53,313 bases of DNA from Polaromonas sp. (GCF_012927415.1 NZ_JABBPF010000208.1:1-53313), one strand, 5' to 3'. Shown: positions 1 to 10,287, numbered from the stretch's first letter. Notes: generated by a model not told the origin, from the letters alone. A program made the numbers and translations.

Positions 1-26
1 AAAACAAATTAGCAGGACTCCAAGCA

Positions 27-1494
27 TTTCTGAGCTGCCTGTGCGGCAGTGAACACCGCGTTGCCAGTCTGCCCTGCGTTTTATGTTTTCTGAGCTGCCT
101 GTGCGGCAGTGAACTCTTGGATGGCCGTGGGTCAGGTCGGCGCCAATTTCTGAGCTGCCTGTGCGGCAGTGAACTTTTGCCTGACGCGGGCGTAGATCCA
201 GTCCAGTTTCTGAGCTGCCTGTGCGGCAGTGAACGAGAAGTCCGCCGTCTTGGTGGCCACGTACCATTTCTGAGCTGCCTGTGCGGCAGTGAACCGTTGG
301 CTTTGTGTACGCAGATCGTCCAGGGTTTTCTGAGCTGCCTGTGCGGCAGTGAACGCAAGCAATGTGTCGGCTCCTGTCGATGGCATTTTCTGAGCTGCCT
401 GTGCGGCAGTGAACCATGCGCGCGAAGACGCATTCAATCGCTGGAATTTCTGAGCTGCCTGTGCGGCAGTGAACGTATTGCCGAGCATGGTTCTATTTTT
501 CCATGTTTTCTGAGCTGCCTGTGCGGCAGTGAACAATATCAACGTAGGCCTGGGTATCGGCTCCAATTTCTGAGCTGCCTGTGCGGCAGTGAACATAATC
601 TCCCAGAGTTTTTCTTTTTGAATAAATTTCTGAGCTGCCTGTGCGGCAGTGAACCGTGGCACCCTTTGAGCGCAGCGCTGCCCATATTTCTGAGCTGCCT
701 GTGCGGCAGTGAACCTCAGGCGTTGCTTTTATCGCTGAGGTTCTGCTTTCTGAGCTGCCTGTGCGGCAGTGAACCTGGCGCATCTGCATTTGCTGGATCA
801 CCTGGTTTTCTGAGCTGCCTGTGCGGCAGTGAACGCAACATGCTCAAGATCGCCGGTCAGTTCTAGTTTCTGAGCTGCCTGTGCGGCAGTGAACGTCAGT
901 GGCACGCTGGGCTACGAGGCGCAGCTTTTCTGAGCTGCCTGTGCGGCAGTGAACTAGAACATCAAAATTCACCATCCCAAATGTTATTTCTGAGCTGCCT
1001 GTGCGGCAGTGAACGTTTCCTGCTGCGTGCGTTGCTATGGGGTCGATTTCTGAGCTGCCTGTGCGGCAGTGAACATCGCGGCGGGTGGTGGCCTACTTTC
1101 CCCGTATTTCTGAGCTGCCTGTGCGGCAGTGAACTTTAATCGTGATTGAGTCCGTGTCGCCGTAAATTTCTGAGCTGCCTGTGCGGCAGTGAACGAACAG
1201 TATGTTTAGCACTGCAAGCACCGCGATTTCTGAGCTGCCTGTGCGGCAGTGAACATTTCACGGAATTCGGGGGAGGTAATACGGACTTTCTGAGCTGCCT
1301 GTGCGGCAGTGAACGAGGCGTAGGCGCTTTCCACGCCGTTCTTGACTTTCTGAGCTGCCTGTGCGGCAGTGAACATTTAATCGCGGAGGAAGACTTATCT
1401 TCACAATTTCTGAGCTGCCTGTGCGGCAGTGAACAGTCACTGCCCATCATGGGGTTGTCTGGGATATTTCTGAGCTGCCTGTGCGGCAGTGAAC
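27..1494 (-). CRISPR. Type I-F CRISPR array, 25 repeats visible, cut by the left edge
   Basis: A 28-bp repeat recurs every 60 bp with no visible variation from 27-54 to 1467-1494, giving 25 identical copies and 24 spacers of exactly 32 bp. Read on the minus strand the repeat begins GTTCACTGCC and ends CTCAGAAA, with a CTGCC/GGCAG stem around a GCACA loop. This is the I-F repeat hairpin cut by Cas6f, leaving an 8-nt 5' handle. The cas genes and leader lie to the right, so transcription runs leftwards and the newest spacers should be near 1467. Bases 1-26 look like the end of a further spacer, and no degenerate terminal repeat is seen, so the array continues beyond the window. Origins of the spacers cannot be judged without a search. 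Confidence 0.99.
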
Positions 1495-1623
1495 TCGACT
1501 ATGAATTGCGCAAGCGCCTACCGGGAAAGAAGATTCTTTGAAAAACAGCGTGCCAACCCAAAAACTTGGGTGGCATGTAAGTCATTGATTTTTAAAGGAC
1601 GCTTCGACTCTTTGAAAAAAGGG
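1495..1623 (-). promoter_or_regulatory. CRISPR leader
   Basis: This AT-richer stretch of 129 bp lies between the first repeat and the end of cas6f, where an I-F leader is expected. It holds a perfect IHF consensus site, an imperfect inverted repeat at 1551-1575 (TGCCAACCCAA facing TTGGGTGGCA), and two copies of TCTTTGAAAAA 75 bp apart (1534-1544 and 1609-1619). In studied I-F systems the leader sets transcription of the array and directs spacer insertion at the first repeat. I could not place a convincing -35/-10 pair. Confidence 0.85.
1578..1590 (-). promoter_or_regulatory. IHF binding site in the leader
   Basis: On the minus strand the sequence reads AATCAATGACTTA, which fits the IHF consensus WATCAANNNNTTR at every position. 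IHF bending of the leader is known to be needed for spacer integration in type I-F (and I-E) systems. The site lies about 84 bp upstream of the first repeat. Binding itself is inferred. Confidence 0.75.
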
Positions 1624-2187
1624 TCAGAACCAGGCGATTGTGGCTTTCTGACTCAGCCCGTAGGCATTGAAGGTGCCAGGCTGCACGCTGGACTGCAGCG
1701 GCCCGTGTTCAATGAACAGCCTGAAGCTCTGGCCGGTACTGGTGCTGCGCAGTTGTAGAAAAGGCAACTGCGTTAGACGGACAGCGTTGTCCGGAATGCG
1801 CTGGCGAGCTTCATGTTCGTCCAAGCTGTGCCGACGCATCAGCCGGCGGCGCAGGCGCTCGGGGCTACTTTTGATTTGCACCCGACTGACGCGACGGTGC
1901 TGCGCGGCGGGTGGGTTTGGCGTGGGCGGCGTCAAGGCGACATGGTTGCGCATACCCGCCAGCCAATCGACGGCCAGCAGCGTGGCCAAGTCCTTCAGAC
2001 TCCCGTGCAGGCGTAGGCGTGTACCCAAATGTGGCGCCTTCGAGTCGAAGCCCGGGAAACTCACGCCAATGCCAGCGCTTGCCTGCGCCGCCAGCGCGCG
2101 GTGGAGCCTGGCGTACAGCGCGCTCATCAGCTGGTTCGCCGGAAATTCTGGGTCTGGCCGCACGTCGATGTCAACGTAGTGGTCCAT
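1624..2187 (-). CDS. cas6f: Cas6f (Csy4) crRNA-processing endoribonuclease
   Basis: A 187-residue protein, the normal length for Csy4. It binds the repeat hairpin, cuts at the base of the stem and stays on the 3' end of the crRNA in the Csy complex. The start MDHY, catalytic His29, Ser148 and Phe155, and the arginine-rich helix at about 111-120 (RLRRRLMRRH) all match the well-studied Pseudomonas aeruginosa enzyme position for position. It starts 5 bp after the csy3 stop and is the last cas gene before the leader, as usual for I-F loci. It appears intact, so array transcripts should be processed even if interference is broken. Confidence 0.98.
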   Translation of the reverse strand: MDHYVDIDVRPDPEFPANQLMSALYARLHRALAAQASAGIGVSFPGFDSKAPHLGTRLRLHGSLKDLATLLAVDWLAGMRNHVALTPPTPNPPAAQHRRVSRVQIKSSPERLRRRLMRRHSLDEHEARQRIPDNAVRLTQLPFLQLRSTSTGQSFRLFIEHGPLQSSVQPGTFNAYGLSQKATIAWF

Positions 2188-2192
2188 GATTT

Positions 2193-3230
2193 TCAGTCCT
2201 TGCCCGCGTCGCCAAACACGCCGCCGCGAATGAGCGTGGCCATGACGAAGTGCTGCTGCTCCGCGACGGGCGCCTTGTCTTTGATGAGCCAGCCATCCAG
2301 CAGCGTATAGAAGTCCATCTTGTCGGAGGGCTGGCGGTAGGCCTTGCCCTGGGTGGTGACGGAGCCGTAGGGCTCGATGGCAATCGGGCCTTGCTCGGCA
2401 GCATCAAGGTACCAGGTGTCAATACTGCGCAGGGCATTGCCCAGTTTTTGCGAGTGCATGCCGGCCACATCGTCTACGGTGTAGAGCGTTTTGCTCTTCT
2501 TGCTTTGGCCCTTGTCCAGTATCAGCTCTTGCGACGGAAACACCTCTTGCCCATCACCCAGGCGCACAAAGGCTTCCACGCGCAGCAGTACATGCGCCAG
2601 ACCAGACAGGCCCTGCTCTACAACTTGGCCTAGTGCCTCGGCCGCGCCTTCTTGTCCGGCTGGCACGTTGAAGTCACGCAGAGACCAGGCCAAGGCGTCA
2701 AACGTCCACTGCTGCAAGGGCTGGCCGTCTTTGAGCTGCGCAATGCGCACCTCGACCTGCTCGGCGCCCAGGCGGTTGCGCCACAAAAAACGCCCGTTGG
2801 CCAGGTTGGCTGCGTAGCGCGCGGCCAACATGCCCAGGCCGTGTGTGTCCACATAACCTTTCACGGTGGCGCGCAGTTTGGCCTGGTAGTCGGCGTTGTT
2901 ACAGGCCGACGGAGCACCTACACCGGCCAGCACACGCAGTGTGAAGCGCACGCGGAGGGTGTCGGCGTTTCCAGGCAACGTGGCGACATCTACGGTTTGA
3001 AGGTTCGGATTCTGGATGGCGGCGTCGAGTTTGGCTGGATCGGCATCTTTGGCGCTCTTGAGGCGGTTGGAGATGGTGCCGCGCACGGACTTTTCTCGCA
3101 CGGTAATGGCGGGCCAGGTGCTGGATTGGTCGCGCTGTGCCCAGATGCCCGAGAAAAACAGGGCGTCCGAGGGGTCGAGCTTGCGTTCAAAGGCGAGGAC
3201 TGAAGCGGTTTTGAGAGCGGTGGTAGCCAT
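2193..3230 (-). CDS. csy3: Csy3 (Cas7f) CRISPR backbone protein
   Basis: A 345-residue protein recognised as Cas7f. Six copies polymerise along the spacer part of the crRNA to form the backbone of the type I-F surveillance complex. The sequence opens [17 protein letters not shown] and carries the family's conserved WRNRLGAEQ region near residue 150. The ATG is preceded by GGAGA at good spacing. It lies 20 bp after csy2 and directly before cas6f. No frameshift or missing segment is visible. Confidence 0.97.
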   Translation of the reverse strand: MATTALKTASVLAFERKLDPSDALFFSGIWAQRDQSSTWPAITVREKSVRGTISNRLKSAKDADPAKLDAAIQNPNLQTVDVATLPGNADTLRVRFTLRVLAGVGAPSACNNADYQAKLRATVKGYVDTHGLGMLAARYAANLANGRFLWRNRLGAEQVEVRIAQLKDGQPLQQWTFDALAWSLRDFNVPAGQEGAAEALGQVVEQGLSGLAHVLLRVEAFVRLGDGQEVFPSQELILDKGQSKKSKTLYTVDDVAGMHSQKLGNALRSIDTWYLDAAEQGPIAIEPYGSVTTQGKAYRQPSDKMDFYTLLDGWLIKDKAPVAEQQHFVMATLIRGGVFGDAGKD

Positions 3231-3250
3231 GAAATTTTCTCCAGGTCAAT

Positions 3251-4363
3251 TTATGCAGATACGGTTTCGGGAGGGGACGCTGTGGCCGGCTCGACCGCCA
3301 AAGCGGTGGCACTGCCCTTGAAGGTTTCGGGTGCGCAGGTGTTGCGGCAGCGGTACAGGCCGGTTGCCTCGTCATAGGTGGGCCACCAGATGAGCTGCGC
3401 CGCATCGCGCAAACGGTGCGGGCTGATCCACTGGCCAATAGAAAACACGCTTTCAACAAAGCGCAGCGGCGTGGTCGCGTCGCGTGCCTGTGCCACGCTG
3501 CCCGCCGGATGCAGGGCCGATAGCGCAGCGTAGCCGACAGGAATGGGCACCAGCCAGCCAGGCCGTTCGTCGCGCTGCCATTCAATGCGCTCGGCAGCGA
3601 CGGACTTGGTACTCGTAGCTTCCGCCGCCGGTGCCTCACCCTCCACCGGCGACGCAGGCCTACGCACGGCGCGGGTGTTGATGCGTGACAGGTCCAGCCA
3701 GGAGTCCAGTACCGTGGCGGGCGTGGGCTGGCCGTCGGTCTGGCGCTGCGACAGTGTGCGTTGGTGGGCTTGCAGCAGGTCGTCGCGCGCTACCAAGGCA
3801 AAACCGGGCAGCAAACGGCGGCTGAGCTGGGTGAACTCTTTGCGCTGCTGCTCGGGCTCTTGGGCCTCCAGGCGCAGTTGTGGCTGCAGCGCGCGGCGCG
3901 CGCGCAGGGTGTGTGGTGCAATCACGCTACCACCGGCGATGCGCATGGTGGCCAGCAGGTCGGCCACGGTCTGCGCCATTTTCTGGCGTGCGGTATCGTC
4001 CGCCCAGTAGCTGGACAGGCTCACGTCAAACACCAGGCTGATGTCGAGGTGGATACGGCCTTCTTCAACGATACCGGCGGTCGATCCGTCCTTGCGCACC
4101 GGGTTGCGCGAAAGGTGAAAGCTGTGCGTGTAACCCCGGTGCGTTTGCGCTTCAAAGCGGTGGCACACCACGCCAACACCGTTGAATTGCAGGCCGCAGT
4201 CGGCGCCTAGCTTGCGCTCCAGCGCCGCCATCAACCCCACAAAGGCGGTGATGCCGGGAAAACCCCAGGTCATGGGACTGGAAATGGCGTTGGCGTTTTG
4301 CACCTGCAAGTGCGGCACGAGCAGCAACGCACGGTCAAAGGTGGGGTTCAGATCAGCAGGCAT
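3251..4363 (-). CDS. csy2: Csy2 (Cas5f) CRISPR complex subunit
   Basis: A 370-residue protein recognised as Cas5f, which together with Csy1 caps the 5' handle of the crRNA. The family signature is seen near the N-terminus: LLLVPHLQVQNANAISSP, then TWGFPGITAF. The open frame runs further upstream, but the ATG at 4363 (MPADLNPTFD) puts the conserved LVPHL segment where family members have it. It overlaps the csy1 stop by 11 bp, which points to translational coupling. The C-terminal tail after about residue 350 is rich in Ala, Pro and Thr and is probably not conserved. Confidence 0.95.
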   Translation of the reverse strand: MPADLNPTFDRALLLVPHLQVQNANAISSPMTWGFPGITAFVGLMAALERKLGADCGLQFNGVGVVCHRFEAQTHRGYTHSFHLSRNPVRKDGSTAGIVEEGRIHLDISLVFDVSLSSYWADDTARQKMAQTVADLLATMRIAGGSVIAPHTLRARRALQPQLRLEAQEPEQQRKEFTQLSRRLLPGFALVARDDLLQAHQRTLSQRQTDGQPTPATVLDSWLDLSRINTRAVRRPASPVEGEAPAAEATSTKSVAAERIEWQRDERPGWLVPIPVGYAALSALHPAGSVAQARDATTPLRFVESVFSIGQWISPHRLRDAAQLIWWPTYDEATGLYRCRNTCAPETFKGSATALAVEPATASPPETVSA

Positions 4364-5669
4364 CGGCAACCTCCCGCAGTGCCCAAGCTTCTTGCGCGAG
4401 ATCATCGCGCACCAGCGTGCGCCAGTGGGCAAACTCCGGGTCGCCCAGCGGCAGCGAGTCGCGCAATTGGCCATTGATCCAGCGCGCCAGGTCTTGGGCC
4501 ACGGCGTCCAGCGTGTCGTCCACCTCGGGCGTTCGGCTGGACGCGTCCAGCACGGCCTGCGCTACCCCTTCTGGGTCGAGCCAGTGCGTTTGCGCGGCGC
4601 TCAACTGACATTCAGGCCGCTGGCTCCAGCCCGGCGCCACGGTGCGCAGCGTGGCGGTGAGTTGCAGCCATTCGTCCAGCAGGTCGAACACCATGGCGTC
4701 GCGGCGCTGGCGGGTGTCCAGGTTGGCGGCCGGATTCGATGCAAGGAACTGGCGCAGTCGCTGCAGCGTGTGCTTGACCTCGGGCCGGTAGCCAAACCGT
4801 GCCATCAGGCGCTTACTGCTGAGGGGCAATTGCTCGCGGGTTTGCCAAAGCGGCGGCAGCGAGGCCAGCAGTGGGTTATTGCCGCCACGCTCGCTGTTGA
4901 GTTGACTGATGTTTTGCGGCTTGGTACCGCCCATCTTACGCACGGCCAGGTGCGGGTATTCATGCACGGGCGTGTCGCTGTCAGCGCCTTCTTTGCGGGC
5001 CTGCCGCGCTGCCTTGGCAGTGTCCCCAAAGCGGTGTTCTTGCAGCGTTTGCCATACTGCGTGGGCCAGTGCGCTGCCAAACAGCGGCGCGATCAGGTGG
5101 TAGCTGGCATCGTCGTGCGCGTCGTCTTCCACGCGCCAGTACAGCTGCTTGGCATAGCCGTGGCAGGCCCGGGTGCCGCGCGGCTGCAGTAGTGAGGCAA
5201 AAGTTTGGAGTAAACCGTTTGCCTCTTCTGGGTTACTGCTGAATACCGCTCCCAGATCAATATCGTTAGCACAGGCAAGCTCCAGCAATGTTTGCCCTTC
5301 GTACTCCAACTTTAGAAATTTTGGAACATCGAGATAGGCTGCATTGCCTGTCACATCCAGCTCATACATCTCGCCTAAACAGTGGCTTCCCACCTCATCA
5401 AGTGAGGCCAAGGACTGAAGCTCAACTTTTAGCTCCGTTCCCTCGGCATAGCCATGAATGGGTTTTAGCGTGTGGGTCACGTATCGTAGGAAAAGAGATT
5501 TCTTCGCAGCGTTTGGAATCCACGACGTTATTGAAAATTTCTCTTCCTCTTTCGCGCGTTTAGGGTCGTCAGGTTCCAGCGGTTCGAGCTTGCCGTCAAG
5601 TCGTTCCGTTAGGAACGTCTGGATCAAGGCTCTGAGCTGGGCCTGACGCTGGGGGTCAGAAATAGGCAT
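4353..5669 (-). CDS. csy1: Csy1 (Cas8f) large subunit
   Basis: A 438-residue protein of the Cas8f family, the large subunit that recognises the PAM in the type I-F complex. Seen features include the N-terminal ISDPQRQAQLRALIQTFL helix, SWIPNAAKKS, HGYAKQLYWRVED in the middle and the GGTKPQNISQLNSERGG motif near residue 260, all typical of Csy1. The ATG at 5669 has AAGGA 10 nt upstream; a TTG at 5696 in the same frame is less likely. A 165-bp gap separates it from cas2-3, so csy1 to cas6f may have its own promoter. Confidence 0.96.
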   Translation of the reverse strand: MPISDPQRQAQLRALIQTFLTERLDGKLEPLEPDDPKRAKEEEKFSITSWIPNAAKKSLFLRYVTHTLKPIHGYAEGTELKVELQSLASLDEVGSHCLGEMYELDVTGNAAYLDVPKFLKLEYEGQTLLELACANDIDLGAVFSSNPEEANGLLQTFASLLQPRGTRACHGYAKQLYWRVEDDAHDDASYHLIAPLFGSALAHAVWQTLQEHRFGDTAKAARQARKEGADSDTPVHEYPHLAVRKMGGTKPQNISQLNSERGGNNPLLASLPPLWQTREQLPLSSKRLMARFGYRPEVKHTLQRLRQFLASNPAANLDTRQRRDAMVFDLLDEWLQLTATLRTVAPGWSQRPECQLSAAQTHWLDPEGVAQAVLDASSRTPEVDDTLDAVAQDLARWINGQLRDSLPLGDPEFAHWRTLVRDDLAQEAWALREVADAC

Positions 5670-5834
5670 AGGGCAAAAATCCTTGGTAAAAAACAATCAC
5701 ACTGGCTGCACACCGCGCGCACATGTCATCTCCTTGCTCTGTATATCACATGGGTCAACGCCTCTAATTACTATTGAATTAATAGCTACTGGCGCCCGTT
5801 GTAAAAGCGCTGTAGCCTGTTTTTATCCCATTTT
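5670..5834. other. Gap between cas2-3 and csy1 with a dispersed repeat
   Basis: A 165-bp non-coding spacer inside an otherwise tight cas operon. It carries a full copy of the dispersed repeat (5770-5824). It could hold a promoter for the csy genes, but I see no clear -35/-10 pair. Confidence 0.6.
5770..5824 (+). repeat. Dispersed intergenic repeat, full copy 1
   Basis: Begins with the 17-bp stem motif ACTAT-N7-ATAGC (5770-5786), continues with CTACTGGCGCCC and ends in GCCTGTTTTT. It aligns along its whole length with the copies at 25786, 49052 and 51694. This is the only copy lying inside the CRISPR-Cas locus. Confidence 0.7.
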
Positions 5835-8800
5835 TCATGCCTTGGCCGAGGTAAACCCGAGCGCCGGGTGAAAGCGCACACGCCAGTCCTTGTCGCTCAC
5901 GGGCAAGGCCATGCCGCCGTAGCGCTGCGCACAACCGGCCGGGGCGATACCCAGGCTGTGCGCCAGCGCGCTCACCGCCTGCACGTAGTCAAACGCGCCC
6001 CACACGGCAATGCGCTCGCCTTGCACCAGCCGGTCGTCCAGCAGTTCCATACACTCGCGCGTGACGTTGACGCTGCGCGGGCCGGTGCCGCGTTTGACCC
6101 ACTCCAGCGCCAAGTGCAGCTCCATGCCGTCCTCGTCGTCGTTGAGCAGCAGCATCACATCGACATGTTCCCGGGTTTGCTGGCGAAAACGTTGGCGTTG
6201 CGGCAGCACATGGGTCAGCAGGGCGTCCTGTGGCGGCGCAAGCCACCAGGTGGCGCCGTTGAATAACGGCTCTGCCGGTGGCTGGCGCGCGACTCCACGC
6301 ACTGGGGCGCGGCCATGCAGTGCGGTGGCAGCCGCTGCCGGCACGGCGCGCAGCAAGGTCTGGCGCAGGCGGGCGTGCTCCAAGTCCACCCAATAACGCT
6401 GCGGCTGCAACTGCTCGGGCGCGGGGCTTTGGATGCGCGGGCGTGCGTCGATGGTGTTCAGGCCATCGATTTCGTGCGGGCGAAGCAACTCTCCCAGACG
6501 ATGTGATGCCAGTAAGAATGTATCGCCGTCTTCAAACCCAGGCCATCGGAACGCTGCACCACCGGGCGCCTGGAAGTGGCGCAGGTTGGTGTCCAGCACG
6601 GCAATGTTGGGCTGCGTGCAGGCGCCTGTGCGGTGGCGGCGCACGCGTCCTGCCAACTGGATGAGCGAGCGCATGGAGGACGGCTCGACCACGGCCCAGT
6701 CGTAATCGTGGTCGCGGCCCACTTCCGTCACAGGCGAGCCAAGCACGATGAACATCTGGTCGACGGCCTCATGCCCATCAATGCACTGGCGCAGGTCGGG
6801 GCGGTCAAACACCGCTTCAGACTGGCGGCGGTTGAGCACTGCATCCAGCCGCTGCTCGATGGCCGAGCGCAGCAGCAGTGGAAAGCGCGCGTGGTACACG
6901 CACAGATGCACCTGCCAGCCTGCGGCCACCCCCTGGCGAAACAGCGCCAGCGCCACGTCCACCAGCGGCTCGATGTTGGCCATGCGCACCAAGCCAAAGC
7001 TGATGCGCTTGCTGCTGTGCGGATCAAGGCTATGGTGGTGGGCGTGCAGCGCCATGGCTGCTGCCAGCATGGCTTGGGCAAAACCGGCATGGCGGGCCTC
7101 AGCGTCCTGGGCGTTGGCTATGCGCAGGGGCAGCAGCGCAGCGCGGCGGCGCACTTCGGCCACGCTGGCCAACCGCTGGCTGCGGCTTTGCACATAGCTC
7201 GCGTGCTGCGCCATGAACGCGTCAGCGCTGGCACAGTCGGCATGGCGTTGGTCGTGCTCGTCCAGCCACAGGCAGCACACGGCAGGCGGCGCCGCGTTGC
7301 CGGGTTGCGCGCCCCGGTTTCTGGCGTACTCGCGCCGCCCGGCCAGGTAGGCTTCAAACAGGCCCTGCACCAAAGCGGGCGCCAGCGTGGCCGAGGACAG
7401 CAGCACGCGCGCGCCGAGCAGCCCTGCCCAATGCACCAGACGGCCCAGTGCGGGCAGGTCGCCCAGGTCAAAGTCGTCGGGCTCGTCGAGCACCAAGTCG
7501 CTGCTCATGAGCCGCAGCATGGGCGCGATCTGGCGGCCGCCGCGCTGGCTCTCGGTGGCGGGCACCAGGTGGTCGATGGTGCAGACCAATAGCGGAGCTG
7601 CCAGCAGTTGGCGCACCTTGGTGTCGCGCGTGACGCGCGAAAGCAGCGGGTGCGCGTCTTCGTTGCCTTCGATGCCCTCCACCTGCGCAAACTCGTTCAC
7701 CAGGTCTTGGCGCGAGGCCGAGCCGCTGGCCTCGGCCTGTGCTTCATAGTGCTCAAACAATGCACGGCTGGCCGCGCCGCCCACCAAGATGGCCAGCTGC
7801 TCGTCGTCCAGTTGCAGCAGCTCACGAAACGCCCGCCCGGTTTGCAGCGTGAGTGTGCGCAGCCCCATGGCAAAGGCGCAGCGCATGCCGCGCACCGGAT
7901 CGGCCAGCGCGTGCATGACCTTGGCGTTGGCCAGCGTTTTGCCGCAACCGTAGACGCCATGTTGACGATGAAGGCGCCGTGCATGGCTGCCGGCTCGCGC
8001 TGCGAGGCAGCCAGGTCGGCGGCTTTGTCCTGCCAGCGAAAAGCGCTGTTGGTGCTGCGCTGGCGAAAAAGCCGGTGGCCCTTCATGCGCGGCAAGTGCA
8101 GCTCAAACCCCGGCAGGGCGTGCGTGGCGCGCTGGCTGTGCTGGGCGACACCGATCAAGTGCTCGTTGAGAGGCTGGAGCGGCGCACCGGTCTTTCGGTC
8201 TGTGTTGGCATAAAGCGTGCCCCACTGCGCGACTTGGACGCGCGTGGAGTCTTGAGCATCAAGACTCGAATAGTGGTGGTCTGCCAGCATCAGGCACATG
8301 CGCGAGATGTGCATCACATACGGGTTGGCCAGCCAGTCGCCCTGCGCCGGCTGGGTCACCAGCACCTTCAAACGCCGGGCGAGCCTGGCAGCGTTTTTCT
8401 GCCAGTTGGGGCAGTGCACGGGCAGATCTTGGGGAGTGAACGTCCAGTACGGCTTTACCCACTGGGCCTCGCTGTGGGTGGGTACTTCGTTCCACGATAC
8501 AGTGATTCGGTGCAGCACCTGCGCCAGATGGCCAGGATTGAAAATTTCGTCTTTGGGCGGTTGTGGCAGTCGGTGGTGCGTTACCACCAGCCAGCCGATG
8601 GCCTGGGCCAGCGGGGCGTGTGCCAGCGCCGTAAAGGGCTGCGGGGCGGGTGTGTCCAGGCCGTCGCGCACCAGCCGTTCAGTCCAGCTGGCGTGATCAG
8701 CCGGCGTGGGATTGACCAGCCGGGCCAGCCACTGCAAATCGGTATCCGTGCCCACGAAGGCCTGGAACATACGCAGCGATACCCACTCATGGCGGTAGTC

Positions 8801-9235
8801 GTTGCGCCCCATATCGCCTTTATTACGCAGCCGGTCTTGAAATGCCTTGCTGGCCTTGCCCAGGTCGTGCAGCAACGCGGCCAGTGCGGTGAACAGATGA
8901 ATGGCCTCGCCGCTGTGCCAGTCGTTTTCGTCCTGCGCGCGCAGCACGTTGCGCTGCGTGGTGTGCGTGGGCACAGCGCCCCGGGTGTTGAAGCGGCGCG
9001 CATCGCCCACCACCCACAGCAGTTCACTGTGGTCGAGCCCGCGAATCCAGTGGCAGGCCACGGCGGTGTTTTTGCGTGCGGTTTTGCGCAGCAGGCGGCA
9101 CAGGGTGTCGAGGCCCTCTTTGGTGATCGGGGTTTGCCAGGTGCGCTCGCCCCGGCGTTCGGCGAACTGGTCGAGGATGCGCCGGGTTTCGACCAAGGCG
9201 CGTTTGTCGCATTCACAGATAAGCAAAACGTTCAT
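5835..9235 (-). pseudogene. cas3: Cas2-Cas3 fusion (type I-F nuclease-helicase), frameshifted
   Basis: The type I-F Cas2-3 fusion joins an N-terminal Cas2 domain (about 1-95) to an HD nuclease (His123-Asp124 in ALLHDLGK) and an SF2 helicase. The reading frame breaks at 7948-7949, about codon 429, inside Walker A. The first frame reads NMASTVAAKRW; adding one base (CCC for CC on the plus strand) restores NMASTGCGKTLANAKVMHAL and continuous homology to the end. The second frame (stop at 5835) keeps the DEPDDF box, LSSATL and QLAGRVRRHR. Repaired, it would be about 1133 residues, the usual size. The start overlaps the cas1 stop (ATGA). As written, the product ends soon after the HD domain and has no helicase. 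A sequencing error is possible, although the run is only three bases. Confidence 0.9.
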
Positions 9236-10269
9236 GCGGACGGCCCTGATGCTGCGGGCAGGCTGAGGGCTACGGCACCGGGTGAAGTGCCAAGCGCGGC
9301 CAAGCGTCCTGTCTCCAGCGCAATGGCTTTGAGGGTGTCAATCATGAAGTCTAGCGCCTCTTTGCGGGTGAGCTGCTCGATGCAGGCCTGGCGGAACTCT
9401 TGTTCTGTGTCGCCACGCGCCGCTGAAATGAACGACTGCGGTAGCACGATGGCATCTTTGACCAGATCGGCTGCATCAAACACCAAGCCGCCACGCCGCG
9501 TCTTACCGTGCAGTACCGCCAGCGCTGCGGGCAGGCCCAGCACCCAAGTGGCGGTGGCGCCCAGTCCGTATGCCAGGTAGTTGCCGTGGTCCAGGAACGC
9601 GTTGGCTGGGTCGCGGCTTTCGCCGCGCGCGCTGCGCGTGAACTCGCCCGCTTGCGTGGCGTGCGCCGCCAACTTGTAGAGCTGCTTGGTCAGGCGCCCT
9701 TCCAGGGCCAGCAGGTGCGTGACGTCGGGTGCCGCCGCCACGGCGGCGGTGGTCTGCGTCACCAGCGCGGCAACAAGGTCGATGGGCACGGAAAACACGC
9801 CCGCTTTGGCCCGCGCGTGCTCGCCCCAGTGCTGCTGCAGATAGCGCAGGCGCGACGACTGCAAGGCTTTGGCAGCGGCCAGGCGCAATCCATCGTCAAA
9901 CCAGAAACGCACCCAGTGTTGCAGGTATTCCGTTGGCCGGTACTCGCTTTGTGGGGCGAACCACGCCACCTCTTGCTCGAATTCGTTGACGCTGAACAGC
10001 GGCGTGCCACCTCCACCGCAAAAACCGACCATGACACCTGCCTTGGCCAGCTCGCGCATGGCCGCTTGCGTCACCGACGTGCCGGTGCCCAGCAGTACGG
10101 TGGTGGTGTTGGCGATGGGAATGTTCCAGTACAAGGAGCGCTTGCCCTCGTCGGTCACGTATTCAACGCGCCCGTCATGAACGAGCACTCGGCAGTGCTC
10201 AAGGTAGTAGAGATTGGCGCGCTTTGAATGCAGAATGGTCTTGAAGTCTGCGGAACAAAAGTCGTTCAT
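9232..10269 (-). CDS. cas1: Cas1 spacer integrase, type I-F
   Basis: A 345-residue Cas1 that, with Cas2-3, inserts new spacers at the leader end of the array. The metal-binding residues Glu190 (LALEGRLTKQ), His254 (AVLHGKTRRGG), Asp265 and Asp268 (VFDAADLVKD) are all present at the numbers known for the Pseudomonas aeruginosa enzyme. It is the first cas gene, with cas2-3 starting in its stop codon. The 18 bp before its ATG follow directly on the upstream coiled-coil ORF, and no clear ribosome site is seen. The gene looks intact. Confidence 0.97.
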   Translation of the reverse strand: MNDFCSADFKTILHSKRANLYYLEHCRVLVHDGRVEYVTDEGKRSLYWNIPIANTTTVLLGTGTSVTQAAMRELAKAGVMVGFCGGGGTPLFSVNEFEQEVAWFAPQSEYRPTEYLQHWVRFWFDDGLRLAAAKALQSSRLRYLQQHWGEHARAKAGVFSVPIDLVAALVTQTTAAVAAAPDVTHLLALEGRLTKQLYKLAAHATQAGEFTRSARGESRDPANAFLDHGNYLAYGLGATATWVLGLPAALAVLHGKTRRGGLVFDAADLVKDAIVLPQSFISAARGDTEQEFRQACIEQLTRKEALDFMIDTLKAIALETGRLAALGTSPGAVALSLPAASGPSA

Positions 10270-10287
10270 GAAAACGTATTATGACTT

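Noticed and set aside
117-866. Long open frames across the CRISPR array coding for a repeated FLSCLCGSE or FTAAQAAQK unit
   Set aside because: The 60-bp repeat period is a multiple of three, so repeats without stops create open frames on both strands. The repeated peptide is the CRISPR repeat itself and not a protein repeat family.
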